Positions 57,664 to 64,000 of a stretch of 64,000 nt of DNA are shown one piece after another. How positions within the stretch are numbered: position 1 is the first letter of the stretch; every line of letters begins with the position of its first letter. The stretch is from the NCBI RefSeq assembly GCF_020085105.1, contig NC_058061.1:3074284-3138283 (forward strand), written 5' to 3'. Made by a program: the position numbers and the translations under genes. The notes beneath the pieces are model-generated. The model saw nothing but the letters and a program-made list of their open reading frames with translations, searched no databases and was not told the origin of the DNA. This DNA is from Siniperca chuatsi. Taxonomy: Eukaryota > Chordata > Actinopteri > Centrarchiformes > Sinipercidae.

Positions 57664-57840
57664 GACCGCAGAGGAAGTGACTGCCAAAGAGGAAGTGAGC
57701 ATGTCCCCTTTGTGTGCGCGGCCAAGGGGAAGAAGAAGTGTTAAAGTTATTAGCCGAGTGGGAGCAGTGCGTTTAGGGGGCATCCTGTGCACAACAAATG
57801 CTTCCTGCTCCTGCCTCCAACGCCACAAAACAACCACAGA
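57664..57840. promoter_or_regulatory. RUNX/ETS motif cluster
   Basis: GACCGCA (RUNX, reverse) at 57664, GAGGAAGTG at 57671, AAAGAGGAAGTG at 57686 (ETS/PU.1 type), CTTCCT near 57800 and ACAACCACAG (RUNX) at 57830, in a GC-richer island. Confidence 0.35.
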
Positions 57841-58064
57841 GGGAGGGCGGGGAGAGTGGAGCGGGGCATGGGGGGAAACTGAGAACGTAAACCTCCTGAC
57901 ACGTGAACCTGCCCACAACTAAACACAGGTGGAAACTATATGGTGCCCTCAGGAAAATACAGTTACTCCCCAGAAGGCTGCCTCTATCTATACAGTGAGC
58001 TCCTATAGCGGTCCTCGCACTCCTCAATGGAAAATTCATGTTTTTCATTTTAGCAGGCACATTC

Positions 58065-58067
<3 letters not shown>

Positions 58068-58098
<31 letters not shown>
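58068..58098. repeat. (CA)n microsatellite
   Basis: Uninterrupted CA run. Confidence 0.95.
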
Positions 58099-58100
<2 letters not shown>

Positions 58101-58545
58101 TGGGGCCCCTCCTGACGTGCAGCATGGATAGCTTATTAGACTCAAAAGAACATCAGATTACTGCACAATATGAAATTATTGAATAAAATCTATGATGCAA
58201 CAGGGCAGCAGGATTAACACCTGAGCCTCCACATCCTGGCTGGACACACCAAGCTCGACAGTGATCTGATGAGGCTCATCAAAATCGAAATAATAAGTGC
58301 AGGATGATTTCATCCCTCCTGAGATCTGGACAAATACACCTCTGTGCACCTCTCTGATGCTGTGAATTGAATCACTTTGGCCCGACGGTCCAGTTTTTGG
58401 CTCAGGACATGTATTTATCAAGGTTTTGAGGATTAAACTTAAGAATGCAATGCCAAGTGTAGGAGTACCTCGCAGCCCGCAAGTGATCACATGATTAATC
58501 ACATGTGTGCTCGAAGGAGAATAGCCAGTCAGACAAATGGCGAGG

Positions 58546-58640
58546 CAAGGCAACTTTATTTGTTTATAGCACCTTTCAACCACAGAGGCGATTCATAGTC
58601 GGCCGAAAAAATGCATTACAACATAATAAAAAGCTAAATA
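58546..58640. repeat. interspersed 'ggcaaggcaactttatttg' repeat
   Basis: GGCAAGGCAACTTTATTTGT, TATAGCACCTTTCAACCACA and ATTCATAGTCGG in order, then A-rich AATAAA units; common in teleosts. Confidence 0.55.
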
Positions 58641-60079
58641 AAATCAAATAAAATAGAATAAAATGAGATTTAAGACATTTTAAATTGAATAAAATAAATA
58701 TAGACAAGAATAACAATAGGCCAGAAATACAGTTATTATGCAGCAATGAGATGCCCAACATTCAATAAAGGAAATAAAAGTGCAGTAAAGTAACCATTCA
58801 GTCAAAGGCACAGAGGAACAGCAGGGTTTTTAACTTAGATTTGAATATAGCTAAACTTGACGTATTTAAGATCATCAACAAAGTAGCAATAAACAGTTTC
58901 ACTGTACGTGGGTCTGTCTCGAGGCACGACCACACGAACGTAACCTCTACTTTAACCAGTTTTCATTCTTTAAAAAATTCAAAATGATTTTATCCTGCAG
59001 AATTCAAAATCATTTTCACTTTTTCAAGATATTATTTTGTTTGTGTGAAATCTTTAATATCTCCAGATGCAAATCACATGGGGAATTTACAACAAGTACA
59101 ACCACCAACCACATAAATAGAGATTCAATTACAGGACATTGCCTGAAATGGAAACAAAAACTAAACTACTGTGGAACAGGAAGAAAATTCTGCTGTTTGT
59201 AAGCAAAGTACGTTACATAAGGGGAATTCAGAACCACACTGATAAGTGCACACAGAGAAGGTGCATGGAAAGAGAGTGCAGACAAAATTAATGGCGGTTT
59301 TATTCTTATTGTTTGCAAAAAAGAATGAAACATCCAACCAAAGCTATCATGAAAGCTGCAAACCACTACCCTTTTCTTTGTAACAAGGAAATGTCTTTAG
59401 AAATAACTGCTTTCTTGGGTAAAGCACGTCACAAGATGAAATGATTAAGCACTGATGTCACTATTAATGTCACTTACAGTCTGTACTAAGACATGGCGAT
59501 TAAAAATGTCTGAATTATAAATATTGCTTTGAATAACATATTGTTCATCATGACCAGTGCTATATTGTACAGTCATTCTAAAACATCTCAGAGGTTGTGT
59601 GCTCGCCTCTGTCGCTGCTCTGCAGTCATGTTGGACCCTGACGTCTCCTGAGCTGAGCCTTTAAGTCAGAAGACATAATAATAAAATCCTTTTACTCTTA
59701 TGCTTGCGAGTAGGAGTCAAAGGGAGAGATTTTTACTTAATATTATTATATTTTACTTAAAGTTACAATCCTTAAGAAATCAGTCCTGGTTGATTTGGCA
59801 ACACTGGTGTTAACTGCAAGTCCCAGAGTTCAGTTAGAAATGACACATGTATCGACCGCTGAGGGCCGCTAACTCGCCTTGAGCGGCACTCACTGCAACT
59901 GAAGGAGAGCAACGAGCATCTGTTTACAGTGCAGCCAAAGAAACTGAGAGCTGAGAGGATTCATCGCTTCAAGTTTGAATAAAAAAGACGATGTTGTCAG
60001 CAATGTCGTCCGAACTCATGAGTGACTTGTTGTGTTCCACATCTCGTCCAGCATGTATTTGCATAGTTTCCTGTGAATC

Positions 60080-60119
<40 letters not shown>
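60080..60119. repeat. (TG)20 microsatellite
   Basis: Uninterrupted TG run. Confidence 0.95.
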
Positions 60120-60121
<2 letters not shown>

Positions 60122-60228
60122 GCAATTTGAATCCTCAGCGGGAAGGGTGGACTCCGCCAGTAACAATGGAAACTACTATGTAGAGACGCAATTACAGATT
60201 GCAATATTGAATAGCTATTGCTGAAAAA

Positions 60229-60756
60229 AAGCCTCATTTCCAATGCATGGTACGGCTCGACTTGCCTCGACTCGACTCGCTTTTGGTATCAGGTACTTTT
60301 CTGGATTTCGTTTTCCACTGCAGATAGTAGCCCCTCAGTGTAGGCGGGATTCTTAGTTGTCGTCATACCGACGGTGCATGAAACTGCCGTGACATCATCT
60401 TTAAGGCAACACACTCGCTGGATCCTTTCATCGGCAACCAAACAGAGGAACGTCATTGTTTTGTGGGCATTTTTTAAAATTTGGTCGAATGAATAAATAA
60501 ATTGCGATCACTATTGACGGGAGCTTTGTTTGTGCAGGATGTCCCGTGTCGCACAATTGACAATTCTAGTGACGATTCTCTCTGACCAATCCCCTTTTAG
60601 TTTCGGCTCAGCTCGCTTGGAACTTGACTAAGGTGATACAAAAAACAGTACCAGGTACTATCCACAACTTTTGGAAATGGAAAACCAAAAAAGAACGGTT
60701 CCAAGCGAGTCGAGTCGAGTCGAGTCGAGCCATGCCATGCAGTGGAAATGAGGCTT
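60229..60756. mobile_element. short inverted-repeat element with TCGAC/GTCGA tandem subterminal repeats
   Basis: Left AAGCCTCATTTCCAATGCAT, then CTCGACTCGACTCGC; right, reversed, AAGCCTCATTTCCACTGCAT, then GGCTCGACTCGACTCGAC. Subterminal GAGTC-type tandem units are typical of transposase-binding regions of hAT-like elements. No transposase inside. Confidence 0.8.
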
Positions 60757-62216
60757 AAGTCCCAAGTATGGGACAAGCTTCAAAAACGCTGGGAGCCTAC
60801 ATTTCCCATAATGCAACTCCATTTGAGTTGTCTCCAAAATGAAATATCTACATGAGTAGTATTTCTCATGATGAGTAAATGAATCTTCATGTGTAAAATC
60901 AGTGGAGCGCCCCTTTAAGCATTACAACTTTAAATACCAATTTTACTGGTAGAAGTTTAATTAAATACTGGCCCAGGTCTGCGATACCACAGCTCTTTGA
61001 TTCCTAAAGCTGTCCTCTAAGCTTGTCTATTCCTGAGTGTCTGCTCAGACGTGTGCAGGCCTGTCTGCCTGTCTGGTCCAAAGTGGGCGTAGGTGCCCCC
61101 ATTGTGCCTACGTGATGTGCCCACTGCCAAACATGTGCCCCACCCCCTGGCAAAGGCCACGTCCCTCAAAACCACCCCTCTGGCTTTTGTTTGGGCGATT
61201 GGCATTGACAGGTTCAGCTGTTATTAACCATCTTGTGGCATTCTCACCTCTGGCGTAACCCACCTCGCACGCCCTAAAGAGAGAGAGGAGGGCACACACA
61301 GCACATACCAGGTTCACCCTCCGTTATTCCCTCTTTCTCTCTATCATCAATCATTTGTTCATGTATTGTAAATAGCATCCAGTTTGTAGCTGGATGCTGC
61401 AGCTGTCTGAAATCGCAGTGGGGGCAACGTGAGCTCTGGGTTCCCATCACTCACTTTACCTTCCTCTCCTCAAAATGTTCACAAAATATTCTATCCAATT
61501 TCCTGAAGAAGAAGAAGACTACTGGTTGAAATTGTACTGTAGATTGTCCAAAGTGAGCTGGAGCCTATCCCAGCTTTTTGGAGAGGATGATTAGTGTGCA
61601 TATGAGTTATCTATGTACAGTAAACGTGCATGCATGTGTATGTAGTCTTGTGTCTGAGAATAGCGACCACACAGAACCTGCAGCATCTGGGAGGTGAAGC
61701 CTTGAGATTCTGCACATATACAGTAGCTCTTCTGTCATCACTACAGACCAGATACCAGTATGGCTGCCCCTTTGTGAAGAAGACACTGCAGGTCTGATTA
61801 AAGCCGTGGAGAATACACATCACATGATGATTTAATGGCAAATTCAGGAAGTGTCTACTTAGCTCCGTTGCCATCATTGTTTCCTGGGGGCCACTCCAAT
61901 GAAGAATAAGGCTAAGAATAAGAATTTTATTGGGCTATTTTTTATTAGTATTATACTATATTAATAATATTAAATTATACTTGTATCACAGACAGCAGTT
62001 AGTCTCCACTAGACTGGTAGCAACTGTTTTGATGATTGACATCACTTCAGATCTTTTTTCCTGGTTCCAGCTGCTCATATGTGAGCGTGTACTGCTTCTC
62101 TCTGTCAGTGTATGTTAGTAAATGTAAGATTTGGGCTTTTGGACGCTAACTGGCACCCTGCTGTAGGCCCGCTCCTCGCAACGTAAATCAAACACACCTT
62201 TCGGAATCAGGCGGGG

Positions 62217-62224
62217 TATTTAAA
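62217..62224 (+). promoter_or_regulatory. TATA-like box of the right-end gene
   Basis: TATTTAAA directly upstream of a C/G-rich stretch. A start about 30 bases downstream (near 62247-62250) fits. Confidence 0.5.
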
Positions 62225-62247
62225 CCGCTCGCGCCCCCCCCCCGCCG

Positions 62248-62492
62248 CCATGCTGCCAGCCGCAGTTTGTTAACAAGCTAGCCCGTTATCTGTTTGATTT
62301 AACGGAGGAAATAATCATACTTGGAGCTCCTTGCTGCCGCCGCGGCCTTCTAGCGACTCTGTCCGGCGGCCGTTCCTCGTCACCGGCCTCGGCTGCCTCA
62401 CCTGCCGGCCTCAGACGCGCACCTCCGTCCGGAAGGTGTGCTGCCGGTGCTGTGGATGCGAACTAGCAGCCGACTCTTGCCAAGGTGTGGAG
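62248..62492 (+). other. 5' non-coding first exon of a gene extending past the window
   Basis: GC- and CpG-rich for 245 bases, then GGAG followed by the donor GTAAGG at 62493-62498. The sequence then drops to AT-rich intron. No long frame starts in it: the ATG at 62250 reads only seven codons to TAA. The gene is not in the window. In mammals KCNJ16 and KCNJ2 follow MAP2K6 on the same strand and KCNJ2 has a non-coding first exon, so one of these is the best guess, by synteny only. Confidence 0.5.
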
Positions 62493-64000
62493 GTAAGGAT
62501 GAGCTGTTTATCCTGATGTGTTCTTCGTGAGCAGTGATTGTGACTGTTGGACTGAGGGTCTGCAGGTGTGTTTGTTGTCTTGGCATCTTGCTGGCTAATA
62601 ATTTCTGCTCTTAATGCTGCTGCCTTTTATATTTTTGGTGTATTTGCAATCGTATTAATTCTGAATTGTTTTGTTATTGTGGCTGAGCTCGTTTAATTAG
62701 GATTTTTGGCTGTTGTTTGGCGCATAAATTATGATGTATGCTTTCATCATAATGCTTTTGCTTTTCTAGTGTTTGAAATATGAAAAGTCATGTTAGACTA
62801 TTTAGTTTATTGTGGGCTGAAATGGTTTTGCGGCAGCTTGTTGAGGTTTTCTGCATCAGATGGTGCTGTTTATTGGCTGCATGGATGTCAGCAGGACTGT
62901 TGCCTTGCAAAGTGCATTCATAAACAGTCCTTATTTTCCTGTAATATTGGCTTCATTGTCACACAGGATAAGTAGTCACACTTTATATTCAGCTAAGAAT
63001 TAGAGAAATATTCCACCTTAGATTAATGATGCGTTTATGTGACAGCTTGGTTTACCTTTCTTCATGTCAAAATGCTCCTGATTATGTGTATTATGTACTG
63101 ATTATTATCTACAGCTTATCAACACTGCCTAACGCTACTAGATGAAGAAGAGATTGTTATTTTTTAAAATCACAATAATGAAGGTTAATTATCATAGCTG
63201 GCATGTTTCAGCCTGCTGCATATCAGATCATTTTCTGGGTTTAGATTTCTCCACCTCAGCTGTCTGAGGTGTGCAGCAGACGAACGGCTAGTAGATTCCA
63301 CAAATGTGGGGTTTCGATTGTAGTTTTGTGGGTAAATGTTTATTGCTGTCAGTCCCCAATCTCAGCTGTGCTTTGCTTCGTGTATTTGCTTTTGAGTATG
63401 ACACCAAAAAAAAAAAAAAAACCCAAAACATTTTAATTGAAGCTGATAAAAACTGACCCATTTGGGGGGCTGCACTGCTCATTAGCTGTAATACTGCTGA
63501 AAGGTTACTGCTCAAGAAGCATTTCTTACTGCACGTTCAGACCGAAGACAGCCCTGCGTTGTTTCAGTCAGTTACCGGGGAAATGTGATCGAAGAAGGCC
63601 GGTTTAGTAACGGATCCATGAGTTTAAAAGCTTATCAGAAAACACTGCAGAGTGGTTTATAGTATTATGAGAAATAATTTTACAAACCTGAAAAGACATC
63701 ACTGCAGCAGTCATTTTACCATTTTATCCTCACAATGGTCGCCAGGTAAACTGTAAAAATATGGCACATAAGGTTGCACGTACTTGATTGCCAACGTGTA
63801 GTGCCGTGCCAGATGATGCTGTAGTCTGTCTGAACATGGCCTTAATCCCAACCTCCACCTCAGCATCCACCTGCAGGCACAAGTTTCATGTGGAGAAGTT
63901 TATTATCCACTCCTCCTCCGTGCTGAGCTCAGTCTATCCTTGGGGGGGGTAGAGGTGTTCTGGTGTAACAGTTTTGTTATACACTTTGGTAAAACTCTTG
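62493..64000 (+). other. intron 1 of the right-end gene (inferred)
   Basis: AT-rich after the donor, with a short A run near 63405 and no recognised coding exon up to the window edge. Confidence 0.4.

Larger units (their letters stand above)
52002..60075. other. gene-poor interval
   Basis: The longer frames here (52013-52576 and 55325-55834, both minus) are compositionally biased and carry no recognisable domain. The interval includes the motif clusters at 54206-54344 and 57664-57840, a CA microsatellite and one dispersed repeat. About 53100-54100 is AT-rich with nothing else seen. Confidence 0.55.

Overview
The window looks like nuclear DNA of a ray-finned (probably percomorph) teleost. It carries vertebrate multi-exon genes with GT-AG introns, many CA/GT microsatellites, and dense short inverted-repeat transposons and 'gattaat', 'agtac' and 'gctaacatgctaa' type interspersed repeats of the kind seen between and inside genes of perch-like fish. 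No viral, bacterial, tRNA, rRNA or CRISPR sequence was seen.

Layout. (1) About 1-862: the 3' end of an unidentified minus-strand gene, a terminal coding exon at 741-862 with a very strong acceptor. (2) 863-10.4 kb: intergenic, repeat-rich. (3) 10614-14773: complete btbd17 on the + strand, 3 coding exons, 482 aa, signal peptide + BTB + BACK, with a 3' UTR to about 16.2 kb that carries two foldback elements. (4) 17930-42128: complete map2k6 (MKK6) on the + strand, 12 coding exons, 334 aa, with a 12.6-kb first intron. All exon joins keep frame, and the catalytic and activation residues fall at the same numbers as in human MKK6. (5) 42.1-62.2 kb: map2k6 3' UTR, then a long gene-poor interval with a hAT-like element, foldback elements, candidate regulatory clusters and one possible orphan 3' terminal exon near 51.05-51.4 kb. 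(6) About 62.2 kb to the end: a GC-rich, TATA-like promoter and a 5' non-coding first exon ending in a consensus donor at 62492. Its gene lies beyond the window; by the mammalian order MAP2K6-KCNJ16-KCNJ2 an inward-rectifier K+ channel gene is the leading guess.

The two complete genes are not known to act together. MKK6 is the p38 MAPK activator of stress signalling; BTBD17 is a secretory-pathway BTB/BACK protein of poorly known role.

The least explained signals are three blocks very rich in the tetranucleotide TGCA, one over the map2k6 start and two in intron 1; a 22-bp hairpin in the map2k6 3' UTR; a 23-bp nearly perfect hairpin in map2k6 intron 4; a ZNF143-type site before map2k6 with look-alike words inside a dispersed transposon family; and two promoter/enhancer-like motif clusters in the downstream gene-poor interval. 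No clearly new multi-gene system was found. All copy numbers and motif matches were read by eye.
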